Below, one piece after another: positions 52,701 to 63,279 of a stretch of 64,000 nt of DNA; within the stretch, counting starts at the first letter, position 1, and each line of letters opens with the position of its first letter. The notes under the pieces were generated by a model. That model made no database searches. It had not been told where the DNA came from and worked only from the letters and a program-made list of their open reading frames with translations. Origin of the DNA: Clusia tigrina. Taxonomy: Eukaryota; Arthropoda; Insecta; Diptera; Clusiidae. A program made the translations under genes and the position numbers. The stretch spans positions 137,319,918-137,383,917 of the forward strand of contig OV050030.1 of NCBI GenBank assembly GCA_920105625.2, written 5' to 3'.

Positions 52701-53293
52701 AACTACATTTGGGTGCAAGGTGTGCTGAGCATAAAGAAAGGTAAATGTGGGTGAAGGTTTTGTGCGTTGAAAAATGAGTGGGGGACACATCATTTAAAAC
52801 GATGAGATCGTGGGCAAGAATAAAATCCTCTAAGATTTTGCCTCTATCATTGGCTTGAGGGGAGCCCCAGAGGGGACTCCAAGAGTTGAAATCGCCAGAT
52901 AAGATATACTGTGATGGGGCATAACCTAGTAAAGACTCTAAATCCTGAACTCAAAAGTTTTGTTGAGGGGGGATATAGGTATTTATTATTGTGAAAGTTA
53001 GTCCGTATTTGATTTCTAATGCTAACGATGCTATTGGAGATTGTACATTAAGTAATTTATGCGGAATATGCTTCTTTATTAGAATCCCGACTCCTTGTTT
53101 AGATGAGAGGTTTGCAGAAAGGTTGTGGAAATATCCAATATATTGTTTAGGGGATTATATTATCTTTTCCGTAAGGGACGTGCGTTTCTTGAAGTGCAAT
53201 GATATCAGGAGAAATAGCTTTTATGATCAAATGTAGTTCATTGTAGTTGTTTATAAAACCTTTTATGTTCCATTGCAATATTTTAATAGTCAT
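49704..53293 (-). pseudogene. LINE ORF2 pseudogene, L9
   Basis: The RT core is open 51607-50234. The RT N-terminal segment 52158-51466 reverts to the common sequence (TSSFEM, TKYK) and has the silent variant near 51772 seen in L3 and L4. The endonuclease segment is 52788-52345. Confidence 0.88.
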
Positions 53294-53312
53294 AATGAAA
53301 GTAGGGTGTAAT

Positions 53313-54455
53313 TTAGTCAGATATTGCAGAGTCTTTATCTTGTATGTTTGGAAGCTTTGTATTGAAAATATTAGAGTAGGTAGGAGAGTTGTGAGAAGAG
53401 TGTGTATTATTCAGCGTGTAAGTGGGTTTCAAAGAAGAGAGAGTTTTTTGAGAGTTATCGATGATTGCTGCAATGGTCTTCTCACTGTGTTTAATAGGAG
53501 AGACAGTTTGCAAGGAATTGTTTGATATTGGCGTGTTGTTGGTGTTTATTTGATTTTGTTCTGTTAATTTGTTTTCGTTGTTATTTTGTAGTTTTGATTG
53601 TTGATTTTAGGTTTTTGTGTTGCTTTGGTTGAGTCTGAGAGAGTAGACGCATAGCTATTCGGTGAGAGATCGGTATTGTGTTGTGTTTTGTATAACTGTT
53701 TTGCTTCACGCATACTGCACTTCTTTTTAATTTGGATTTTCAAAACTTCTCTTTCCTGTTGGAATTTAGTGCATTCATTTAGTGCAAGCAGGTGCATTTC
53801 TGCAATATTTAGCTGTGTGTCCCAATATTTGGCAAGATTTGCATCGCAGTGGATTGGGCAAGTATTCTCAAACCCTCGCAGCATACCATCAAATATCTAT
53901 TTTTGTTGGAAGATGGTAGCGATCGAAAGTCAACAAAACTACACCACTTGGATATGGCTTACCGTCAATAATTTTATTAAATTTGTTTACCGAAATAACA
54001 CCTTGGGATGAAAGTTCATTTACAATTTCTTCTTCTGAAACTTGGTTGAGGCATGGAGCGTACACTGTACCCTTAGTGCTATTTAAAGAAACGTGGAAGA
54101 AGCATTTTACTGGACATATTCCATGGAGTTTTTTTGCGGCAATAAACTTTTTTGCAACTTCTACACTTTTCACTAAAAGAAGCAAATTACCATCGCGAAG
54201 TTCCGAGATAGTTAAAATTTCTTTACTGATTAATTTCAATAATTTGTGTACAGCAAAACAGGAGAAATTTTTTAGTGGCTTACTATCAATAGTGGAGGCA
54301 ACAGCAACAAACTTATGGGTGTTTAATCGTGTTGCAGGTAGCTCCGGGAAGTCGTCAAGTAGTGGTGCCGAAGCCAAACGTTTTTTTTTAGCTGTATAAT
54401 TTTCTGCTAATGCGGCGAACCGGTTCTCCCCCAAGCGGGGGTGCCCAGGGGGCAT
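53313..54455 (-). pseudogene. LINE ORF1 pseudogene, L9
   Basis: Segment 1 runs from an ATG at 54455 to 53889, with a private V-to-A change (FVAVAS). Segment 2 is 53884-53564, with a private L-to-I change near its end. Confidence 0.78.
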
Positions 54456-55456
54456 TCTGATTATAATGAGTGTATTCGCGCGACCGAAAATGTATTCTCA
54501 AGGTATACGGAAAGAAGAGAGGAGTAAATTAGAAAAAGTAATAACATTATTACACAAAGGGAGCATTCAATTAATTATATACATGACACAACAGTTAATC
54601 GGTTTAGAACACAATATGCTTGGTTCGAAATAAGCATAGGGAATTTGCAATAAAACAAGCAATAGAATTACATATATTTAACCCTCGATGATTTTAATGA
54701 AAACTTGCCGGATATTTTGAGAAGACATATCAAATCAGGAAAGGTAGGAGTATATTCTGAATTGGATGATCATCAATACAGTTTGCTACAATTGAGAATT
54801 ATTGGCATTTACAGTTGTAGGGAGAAGGTCAAATTCGTTAAATGTACTTATCGAGCGAAGGATATGAGCAGAGCATGAAACCATCCTAAGGGTAATTTTC
54901 TGATCTCTCAACTTAAATGTAAATTACAGATAAAATTAAATGAAAACTAAATTAAATAAAATTAATAATCTTACAAGATAATGTGGAACATATACAGGAT
55001 AATATTGCATCTTCAAGAATTGGAACCTTTCATAGTAACATATTAACGAACGATAAAATTGATTCTTCCGAATAAGTTGCAAAATATAACACTTGGTACA
55101 CTTATTGAGAGTAATGAAGGCATTGTAATTGTAATCAGAGTTCCAAATTAGGTAATAAATTGATCAATTTCAACGATTATTCCTTTAGGAGATAGTTAAC
55201 ATAATGGAACAAAAACTGTGAACCACTAAAAATTGTCATATACAATAATAATACGTTAATATATGACGAAAACAAGGACCTAAAAAAAATGCTACCATTG
55301 AAAAATTTCTTCAAAAGAAATAATTGTATACAGATATTTAACACCGTATCGAAGCTTATAGAAATAGAGAAAGGAGTTTTCATTTTGAAAAATTACGACA
55401 ATGTTGAATTGAACATTACATGTAACCAAGAAGATTTAATTTTGACTTGAAATTAC
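54456..55456 (+). pseudogene. env-like remnant E9
   Basis: Type B spacer, like E3 and E4, isolated among type A neighbours. Confidence 0.43.
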
Positions 55457-55669
55457 TTATTATTATTATTATTATTACACTTTATTCTAATCAATTAATT
55501 ATTACAATAAATACAATTAATGAGTACTGGCTGCCAGGGCCTTCGACTCGATCTTAATCTATTTTATTTTAAATTTTATTTTTGAAATTAATACAACTTA
55601 AAAAGGTGTCTATTGGTTTTATACTATCTAGAGTCACATTTTTTAAAAGATTACTAGGGACTTCCGTAC

Positions 55670-58600
55670 CTATGCATTCCTTCTAATTGCACTGAAAGCT
55701 CTGCATTCGTTCAATAAATGAGTTATTAAAGCTCTGTGTCCGGTGCAATAATCACAATTTGGCGCTGAATCTCGACGCAGTAAGTGTTCGTGCGAAAATA
55801 TGGCATGGCCCAACCGAAGTCGAACAAAAATGTTTATTTGGTTTACGGTGCATGATCCTGGATAGGTGGGTTTGATTCCTTCTCGATTATACGATTTATA
55901 ATTATGTGTATAGATGTTCCACTCTTCCATTTTTCGTATATACAAGGATTTCTCAATTAATTTACGCATATCTGTATTTTCTCGTGTATGGAAGTACAAT
56001 AGGTGATGATGCCTTACTGCTGTGACAGCCGTTGAATCAGCGAATTCGTTGCCGTCAATCACAACATGGCTGGGTACCCACCCACATGATTTTTAATTTA
56101 TTAGCGCATTTTATGCATGCTTCTCTTATATCTGAAGCAAGGATGCCCTCATTGCTTATATTACGAATCGCCTCTATGGAAGATTTGCTATCAGAACATT
56201 TAAGAAATCTGCCTTTGTGCAAACGAGCATAGTCCGTGGCTATTTTTATTGCCAAAACTTTCGGCTGTGAAGATTGAACAATGTTGTTGAATAAGGCCAG
56301 TGGATATTACTATTCCGGTAGAGGATACTACCGCGAAGGTAGTGCATTCGGGTTGTTTTGAGCCATCAGTAAATAAAAGGGTCCAGTTCTTATTACTGTA
56401 TTTGCTTGTATGTTCTGCAAAAAGTTGTCGGTAAGCTTCAGGATTTGTGGTAGATTTAGAGTACGAAATCAGATCTAGGACAAATGATGAGTGTTTGAGA
56501 TGCCACGGAGGGTCTCTTTTCTGCTTGATTAGCCGAGGAGCTGTGTCAGGCATAATACATTTAGCTACCTCAATACAGCGGCGGATTACGGATTTTATAG
56601 TATACCTTTTGGTGTGTTTGAAGGCACACTGGACGTCTTTGAGAAGCGTTGCATTTCTGGCGTTAAATAATTTTGGTATAAGGTGAAAAGTTGATGCACG
56701 TATTTGCTCCATAATAGAAGGTAAACCAGCTTCGGCTAAGATATTTTTTGTCGGCGACGTAGGGAAGGCTCTTATGGCTCTTCGAACAGCTGCGTGGTAG
56801 GGTGCGTATAGCTGCTTTAAGTTGCTTTGAGCGCACCATCCAAAAATTGGGAGAGCGTAGTTTATTTTGGAAAGTATTAGTGATCTTGTGACATTGATTA
56901 GTGTAGAAATATGTACTAGACTATGATTAGAAGATAAGAATTTAACAATATTAAGCCTGGCATTAATATTTTTTCTTAAATTTACACATTGGGGCTTAAA
57001 GTTAAAGTTCTTGTCGAAGACGACACCAAGAATTTTCAATTCATTAACTAGTTCAATAGAAGTGTTGTTAAAGTTTAAAGTAAACATTTTACATTTTCTT
57101 TTTTTACAAAAGTGAATTAATTTACATTTGTTTATAGAGAGTCGGCCACCAGACCGAGTACACCATTTATCAATATCATACAAAATTTTAGAAAAATTAC
57201 ATTTAACATCATTGTTAGAATTGTTATTAGTAAAGAAGATAGCATCATCCGCGTATATAGAGTATTTAATATTTTTATAATCGGCTACTATTTTACTGAT
57301 TTGGTCAAAAGCTGCTATAAATAAAACAACAGACAAAGGAGACCCTTGTGGTATCCCATTATCGAGAGACCGAGTATTTGAAAATTTTTGGTTTACTCTC
57401 ACCCGAAACCTGCGATGGGTCAGGAAGGCATTTACAAAAGCAAATATCTTTGTACTAATCTTCCAAGTCGATAGCTGTTGGAGGACAACTTTAACACCAA
57501 TGCGATCGAATGCTCTTTCAAAGTCAGTGGCCAGTACAGACACATGACTTTTATTCGAAAGGGCAGTTGACATGAAATGCTCGAGATGGAGGAGAGAATC
57601 AATTGCCTCTTTTTAAAAGCTACTTGGTTGGAGCTGATAAAATTGTTAGTGGTTATATACCATAATAATCTTTTAGCAATAATTTTTTCCAGGACCTTCC
57701 CGATACAAGGCAAAAGGGATATGGGGCGATAGCTACTAATTTCAGAAATTGGTTTGTTAGGCTTAGGTATCGGTATTATTTCAGCTGTGCGCCAAGTTTG
57801 TGGAAGGATTCCGTGGTCTAAAATTTCATTGTATAAAACTAGTAATATTTTTTTGGCAGAGGCAGGTAGATTATTTAACATCGGGTAGTATATGTGATCT
57901 AAACCTGGAGTTTTTCCTTTTGCTGACTGTAGCGCAGTTTCGAGTTCGGTAAGGGAAATATATGCCTCAATTTTATTTGCAGTCAGTGATAGGTGAATGG
58001 GTTTATATTCCGTATGTGGGAAAAATCGTTTCTCAGAGATGAATTCTTCAGAAAAGTTTGCGTCGCTAGAGAGTGCAGACCAATTATTAGCGAAGGTATT
58101 TGCCATTTCAAAAGAAGAAGTCAAATGAGAATCTCCAACAGTTAAGATACGAAGTGGGGTGGTTTTGCTGCCACCAACAAGAACTCGAATGTCGGACCAT
58201 ATTTGTTTGATACTGGATTTGGGAGTGATTTGAGATGTAAATTTTTCAAGAGAGTTGGCTTTAGCTTTTCTAACAGCTCTTCTAAATATTGCATTTGATT
58301 TTGTACAGAGCTAAGTTATTATCGATTCTGTAGTGCTTATAATCACTACAGAATCTTCCCTTATTAATTTTAAATTACTATTCCACCATGGTACCGATTT
58401 TTTGACAAAGAAACTTTTAGTTTGTGGAATTGATACGTTGGCAGCAAACCGAATTGCTTTGGAAAATTTAGCTGCTTTTTGGTTAATATTATAGGATTGG
58501 GAGAAACATTCAAATCTACAGGCGCAAGCGCTCTGAAATGCAGTCCAATTAGCTAAATCAGTTTTGAATTTGTTCTTGGGAATGATTCTTTCAGGATTGA

Positions 58601-59259
58601 GGTTGGATATGATATCAATACAAATGGGAAAATGATCACTGTTATGGAGATTATCTAAAGTAACCCAACTACATTTGGGTGCAAGGTGTGCTGAGCATAA
58701 AGAAAGGTAAATGTGGGTGAAGGTTTTGTGCGTTGAAAAATGAGTGGGGGACACATCATTTAAAACGATGAGATCGTGGGCAAGAATAAAATCCTCTAAG
58801 ATGTTGCCTCTATCATTGGCTTGAGGGGAGCCCCAGAGGGGACTCCAAGAGTTGAAATCGCCAGATAAGATATACTGTGATGGGGCATAACCTAGTAAAG
58901 ACTCTAAATCCTGAACTCAAAAGTTTTGTTGAGGGGGGATATAGGTATTTATTATTGTGAAAGTTAGTCCGTATTTGATTTCTAATGCTAACGATGCTAT
59001 TGGAGATTGTACATTAAGTAATTTATGCGGAATATGCTTCTTTATTAGAATCCCGACTCCTTGTTTAGATGAGAGGTTTGCAGAAAGGTTGTGGAAATAT
59101 CCAATATATTGTTTAGGGGATTATATTATCTTTTCCGTAAGGGACGTGCGTTTCTTGAAGTGCAATGATATCAGGAGAAATAGCTTTTATGATCAAATGT
59201 AGTTCATTGTAGTTGTTTATAAAACCTTTTATGTTCCATTGCAATATTTTAATAGTCAT
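55670..59259 (-). pseudogene. LINE ORF2 pseudogene, L10
   Basis: The RT core is open 57573-56200, with a private K-to-N change (DKNFNF). The RT N-terminal segment 58124-57432 mixes L7-type changes (TEYK, ISLTE) with common ones (TSSFEM) and has a private M-to-I. The endonuclease segment is 58754-58311. Confidence 0.88.
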
Positions 59260-59278
59260 AATGAAAGTAGGGTGTAAT

Positions 59279-60415
59279 TTAGTCAGATATTGCAGAGTCT
59301 TTATCTTGTATGTTTGGAAGCTTTGTATTGAAAATATTAGAGTAGGTAGGAGAGTTGTGAGAAGAGTGTGTATTATTCAGCGTGTAAGTGGGTTTCAAAG
59401 AAGAGAGAGTTTTTTGAGAGTTATCGATGATTGCTGCAATGGTCTTCTCACTGTGTTTAATAGGAGAGACAGTTTGCAAGGAATTGTTTGATATTGGCGT
59501 GTTGTTGGTGTTTATTTGATTTTGTTCTGTTAATTTGTTTTCGTTGTTAGTTTGTAGTTTTGATTGTTGATTTTAGGTTTTTGTGTTGCTTTGGTTGAGT
59601 CTGAGAGAGTAGACGCATAGCTATTCGGTGAGAGATCGGTATTGTGTTGTGTTTTGTATAACTGTTTTGCTTCACGCATACTGCACTTCTTTTTAATTTG
59701 GATTTTCAAAACTTCTCTTTCCTGTTGGAATTTAGTGCATTCATTTAGTGCAAGCAGGTGCATTTCTGCAATATTTAGCTGTGTGTCCCAATATTTGGCA
59801 AGATTTGCATCGCAGTGGATTGGGCAAGTATTCTCAAACCATCGCAGCATACCATCAAATATCTATTTTTGTTGGAAGATGGTAGCGATCGAAAGTCAAC
59901 AAAACTACACCACTTGGATATGGCTTACCGTCAATAATTTTATTAAATTTGTATACCGAAATAACACCTTGGGATGAAAGTTCATTTACAATTTCTTCTT
60001 CTGAAACTTGGTTGAGGCATGGAGCGTACACTCTACCGTGCTATTTAAAGAAACGTGGAAGAAGCATTTTACTGGACATATTCCATGGAGTTTTTTTGCG
60101 GCAATAAACTTTTTTGCAACTTCTACACTTTTCACTAAAAGAAGCAAATTACCATCGCGAAGTTCCGAGATAGTTAAAATTTCTTTACTGATTAATTTCA
60201 ATAATTTGTGTACAGCAAAACAGGAGAAATTTTTTAGTGGCTTACTATCAATAGTGGAGGCAACAACAACAAACTTATGGGTGTTTAATCGTGTTGCAGG
60301 TAGCTCCGGGAAGTCGTCAAGTAGTGGTGCCGAAGCCAAACGTTTTTTTTTAGCTGTATAATTTTCTGCTAATGCGGCGAACCGGTTCTCCCCCAAGCGG
60401 GGTGCCCAGGGGCAT
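59279..60415 (-). pseudogene. LINE ORF1 pseudogene, L10 (private 4-nt deletion)
   Basis: Four bases (CTTA) are missing near 60038, so segment 1 shifts frame after HVSLNST and ends at 59986. Segment 2 (59850-59530) has a private G-to-W change near its start. Confidence 0.78.
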
Positions 60416-61098
60416 TCTGATTATAATGAGTGTATTCGCGCGACCGAAAATGTATTCTCAAGGTATACGGAAAGAAGAGAGGAGTAAATTAGAAAAAGTA
60501 ATAACATCATTACACAAAGGGAGCATTCAATTAATTATATACATGACACAATAGCTAATCGGTTTAGAACACAATATGCTTGGTTCGAAATAAGCATAGG
60601 GAATTTGCAATAAAACAAGCAAAGGAATTACATATATTTAACCCTCGATGATTTTAATGAAAACTTGCCGGATATTTTGAGAAGACATATCAAATCAGGA
60701 AAGGTAGGAGTATATTCTGAATTGGATGATCATCAATACAGTTTGTTACAATTGAGAATTATTGGCATTTACAGTTGTAGGGAGAAGGTCAAATTCGTTA
60801 AATGTACTTATCGAGCGAAGGATATGAGCAGAGCATGAAACCATCCTAAGGGTAATTTTCTGATCTCTCAACTTAAATGTAAATTACAGATACAATTAAA
60901 TGAAAACTAAATTAAATAAAATTAATAATCTTACAAGATAATGTGGAACATATACAGGATAATATTGCACCTTCAAGAATTGGAACCTTTCATAGTAACA
61001 TATTAACGAACGATAAAATTGATTCTTCCGAATAAGTTGCAAAATATAACACTTAATACACTTATTGAGAGTAATGAAGGCATTGTAATTGTAATCAG
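60416..61098 (+). pseudogene. env-like remnant E10, truncated at the array end
   Basis: Mostly type A. It follows the other spacers until about 61,098, with a private change near 61055, and then stops; the last ~320 bp and the next LINE are absent. Unrelated LTR-retrotransposon sequence follows directly. Confidence 0.43.
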
Positions 61099-61103
61099 AG
61101 TAT

Positions 61104-61365
61104 ATCAGCATATGGGCCTCGGAAAAAGGACGCAGGCGCAACCAAACGCGAGGAGCTGGCACAGCTAAGTCAAAATACAATCAGAGCAATCAGGGTATCT
61201 CCTAATCACTTCGCAAAGTCAGAACCAGTGCGAAACAACCAAAACATACCACGTAGACAACGTGGCAGATCAAGGGACAACCACCGTGCAATCAAGTGCA
61301 CCAAACACAGCAGAAGCGATGACAAGAGGAATAAACGTGACTTCAATAGCCACCAACCCAACAGC
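61104..61365 (+). repeat. 262-bp direct repeat, copy 1 (leader and gag start of the LTR element)
   Basis: It matches 62746-63007 with only a few differences (for example CTCGG/TTGG and CGCAGG/CGGAGG near the left end), at an offset of 1,642 bp. It covers about 215 bp of apparent 5' leader and the first ~16 codons of gag. No LTR or primer-binding site is visible between it and the LINE array. Confidence 0.93.
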
Positions 61366-63121
61366 GTTTATAGAGCGAGTCGAGGAACTGGCAGAAGTTT
61401 ACGACATAAATAAAGATTTCCTTCCACGTACCATGCCTGAACTTTTGGGAGAGAGCGCACTTATGTGGTACAGGAATAATAATCGAGCGTGGCGCGATTG
61501 GCGTACATATAGGAGAGACTTTCTAAAATTATTCTTGCCAGCACGATACATGGAGCAACTCGAAGACCAGATCCGCCAGCGTCACCAGAGACCCAGAGAA
61601 GGGTTCAAGCAGTTTGTAGTTGAATTGCAGAATCTAATGCGGCACTTGGACTATTCCGAAGAACAGAAACTGGAGCGTATTTTCCAGAACAGCCTGCCAG
61701 AATACCAGCTATATGTGCGCCGCAGAGATTTCACATCGCTAGCAGAGCTGATAGAAATGGCTGCAGACTTGGAGAGCATACGGAGAGAAGGCGAACAACT
61801 ACCAGCGCCACCCATACAACGGCGAAGAGAGCAAGGTCCACCACGAGAGGTGAGAAACTGTCAGGTGACGGTAGAGAGCAGAGAGACACCCATAGAACCA
61901 AGAACAGCCTGCTGGCGTTGTGGCCAAAATGGTCATATAGCACGCATATGTCGCAACGCACAGATCCTGTTCTATTGGGAGTGTGGTCAAAGGGATGTGA
62001 GGACTATAGAGTGCTGCAAGCTAAGAGCACCAACCGATCGAGAGCTACCGACAACAGAAACACAGCATGCCACAAAGGAGAGACAGCAGACTTCCCCATT
62101 GGAAAACTTATTGCACTGCGACGGACAACGAATCTGCGCCACCGTTTCGATTGGCACAGAAACTGTCACAGCAACACTGGACACAGGGGCAACTCACAGT
62201 TTTGTGAGCAGAGAGCTAGCACGAAAGCTACGCTCTTCCACCAGCAAATTTGGAAAATCCAATACCAGCGCACGTATGGCAGACGGAAGTGCTAGGAGAG
62301 TCAGTGGGACATTGACGGCAACTGTAAGGCTTGGAGAGCAGACATGCGAGCAAGAGCTACTTATCATGCCTGATTCCATTAATGAGCTACTCCTTGGACT
62401 AGACTTCATGGCAAGCCTAGGAATGACAGTGAAGTGTGGTGAACAGGAGATCACATTGGGACCTCAAAACAATTGCGTGCAACCCCGAGATATTGCAATG
62501 TGCACGACAATTCGTGTTGAGAATGCCACACAAATCCATTCAACGACTTCCAAGAGGCACGCCAGCGACAAAAATGCTCAGGTAAAGAGACACAACAGAG
62601 AATACACAGAGAACCAACGAGTTCGCAAACACACAACACCAAGAACAAAGATGACTCACACGAACGAATTCACCTGCCACGGACTATGCCCAGCGAAATC
62701 CCACAGCGAATCCCACAAAAGCATATATAGAAGGACTACACATGAATCAGCATATGGGCCTTGGAAAAAGGACGGAGGCGCAACCAAACGCGAGGAGCTG
62801 GCACAGCTAAGTCAAAATACAATCAGAGCAATCAGGGTATCTCCTAATCACTTCGCAAAGTCAGAACCAGTGCGAAACAACCAAAACATACCACGTAGAC
62901 AACGTGGCAGATCAAGGGACAACCACCGTGCAATCAAGTGCACCAAACACAGCAGAAGCGATGACAAGAGGAATAAACGTGACTTCAATAGCCACCAACC
63001 CAACAGCATTAAACAACAGAGGCAGTCAACAGAGGCAGTCAACAGAGAAACATACGACAAACACAGGCACCTTATTCACATTCCAAAACATAGAAGAGCT
63101 ACAAGGACCAAAAGGAGGTGA
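61319..63121 (+). CDS. Ty3/gypsy-type Gag-protease ORF with 3' fused non-native tail
   Basis: Gag packages the element RNA and the aspartic protease matures the particle. The frame is open from 61169, but the first in-frame ATG is at 61319, which is taken as the start. Residues ~40-140 form a retrotransposon Gag domain (ALMWYRNN, then a Trp- and Arg-rich helix and QLEDQIRQRHQ). A zinc knuckle of CX2CX4HX4C type lies at residues 198-211, and a degenerate second Cys cluster follows. The retropepsin active site DTGA is at residues 288-291, and the second protease signature LLLGLDFMASLG at about 357-368. After about 62,745 the frame runs through the second copy of the 262-bp repeat, read in a wrong frame, and ends at 63121, so the last ~125 residues are not native. 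RT, RNase H and integrase are absent. The subfamily is uncertain; an Osvaldo/Ulysses-like lineage is possible. Confidence 0.75.
   Translation: MTRGINVTSIATNPTAFIERVEELAEVYDINKDFLPRTMPELLGESALMWYRNNNRAWRDWRTYRRDFLKLFLPARYMEQLEDQIRQRHQRPREGFKQFVVELQNLMRHLDYSEEQKLERIFQNSLPEYQLYVRRRDFTSLAELIEMAADLESIRREGEQLPAPPIQRRREQGPPREVRNCQVTVESRETPIEPRTACWRCGQNGHIARICRNAQILFYWECGQRDVRTIECCKLRAPTDRELPTTETQHATKERQQTSPLENLLHCDGQRICATVSIGTETVTATLDTGATHSFVSRELARKLRSSTSKFGKSNTSARMADGSARRVSGTLTATVRLGEQTCEQELLIMPDSINELLLGLDFMASLGMTVKCGEQEITLGPQNNCVQPRDIAMCTTIRVENATQIHSTTSKRHASDKNAQVKRHNREYTENQRVRKHTTPRTKMTHTNEFTCHGLCPAKSHSESHKSIYRRTTHESAYGPWKKDGGATKREELAQLSQNTIRAIRVSPNHFAKSEPVRNNQNIPRRQRGRSRDNHRAIKCTKHSRSDDKRNKRDFNSHQPNSIKQQRQSTEAVNRETYDKHRHLIHIPKHRRATRTKRR
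62746..63007 (+). repeat. 262-bp direct repeat, copy 2
   Basis: Second copy of the leader plus gag start, following the protease region without any intervening LTR. Its frame relation to the upstream ORF is shifted by one (1,642 is not a multiple of three). Immediately after it, a 13-bp tandem repeat (GAGGCAGTCAACA twice) occurs near 63018-63045. Confidence 0.93.
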
Positions 63122-63266
63122 TGTGCCACAGAACTTGGTAGCTGAAGTTTTGCAAATAGCCAAAGGGGCTCAGCAAAAACGGACACGAGGGCGAATACGA
63201 TTTAGGCGAGACGCATACAGAGTGACCCTCAACCGTGACGCTGTCATCATTTTTCATCGTCGGTAA
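62961..63266 (+). pseudogene. Short ORF fusing a gag start to 3'-end sequence of an LTR element
   Basis: The ATG at 62961 is the duplicate of the gag ATG at 61319. The first ~16 residues repeat the Gag start. The reading then changes to an unrelated basic tail (RFRRDAYRVTLNRD) and stops at 63264-63266, three bases before a purine tract. The layout fits a derivative that lost gag-pol internally, keeping only the start and the last codons before the LTR. Whether the basic tail is the true C-terminus of a pol or other ORF cannot be told. Confidence 0.45.
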
Positions 63267-63269
63267 AGT

Positions 63270-63277
63270 GGGGAGGG
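63270..63277 (+). other. Candidate polypurine tract
   Basis: The octamer GGGGAGGG lies just after the stop codon at 63264-63266 and just before TGTGAGGACT. This is the usual position of the plus-strand primer site at the inner edge of a 3' LTR. Confidence 0.4.
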
Positions 63278-63279
63278 CG

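Larger units (their letters stand above)
49494..54455 (-). mobile_element. I-type LINE copy L9
   Basis: The (TTA)8 tail is at 49494-49517. The 3' half matches L8; the ORF1 end is type B, resembling L3. Confidence 0.88.
55457..60415 (-). mobile_element. I-type LINE copy L10 (last in array)
   Basis: The (TTA)7 tail is at 55457-55477, with a type B 3' UTR. ORF1 is type B-like internally but has the type A form at its extreme 5' end (near 60400), so a switch lies between about 60,300 and 60,400. Confidence 0.88.
1..61098. repeat. Tandem array (macrosatellite) of LINE + env-like composite units, ~5.96 kb period
   Basis: Ten full LINE copies and one left-edge part repeat head to tail in the same orientation. 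TTA-run starts at 2082, 8047, 13712, 19678, 25644, 31610, 37572, 43533, 49494 and 55457 give spacings of 5965, 5665, 5966, 5966, 5966, 5962, 5961, 5961 and 5963 bp. Base 1 corresponds to base 5967 of the next unit, so the array continues left of the window. It ends on the right inside the env-like spacer at about 61,098. Copies differ by scattered substitutions and small indels, so they are real separate copies and not one read repeated. Each unit is a minus-strand I-type LINE of about 4.96 kb plus a plus-strand env-like piece of about 1.0 kb. Confidence 0.95.

Noticed and set aside
1..61098. Drosophila-type telomeric retrotransposon array (HeT-A/TART/TAHRE)
   Set aside because: Those arrays join 3' oligo(A) tails directly to the next element with variable truncations. 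Here the tails are (TAA)n, the element is I-type, and a constant env-like spacer separates copies.
1..61098. R1/R2-type LINEs in a tandem rDNA array
   Set aside because: No rRNA sequence is present in the spacers.
1..61098. Pure assembly artefact from repeating one unit
   Set aside because: Copies carry private indels, stops and substitution haplotypes (L2 deletion, L6 stop, L10 4-nt deletion). The exact copy number still needs long-read confirmation.
61228..61413. Small ORF over the gag leader in another frame
   Set aside because: It is the same out-of-frame reading of the 262-bp repeat that forms the non-native tail of the Gag-protease ORF; not a gene.
61731..62648. Minus-strand frames of 63-86 codons across the gag-protease region
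   Set aside because: Antisense shadows of the Gag-protease ORF, with no recognisable motif.
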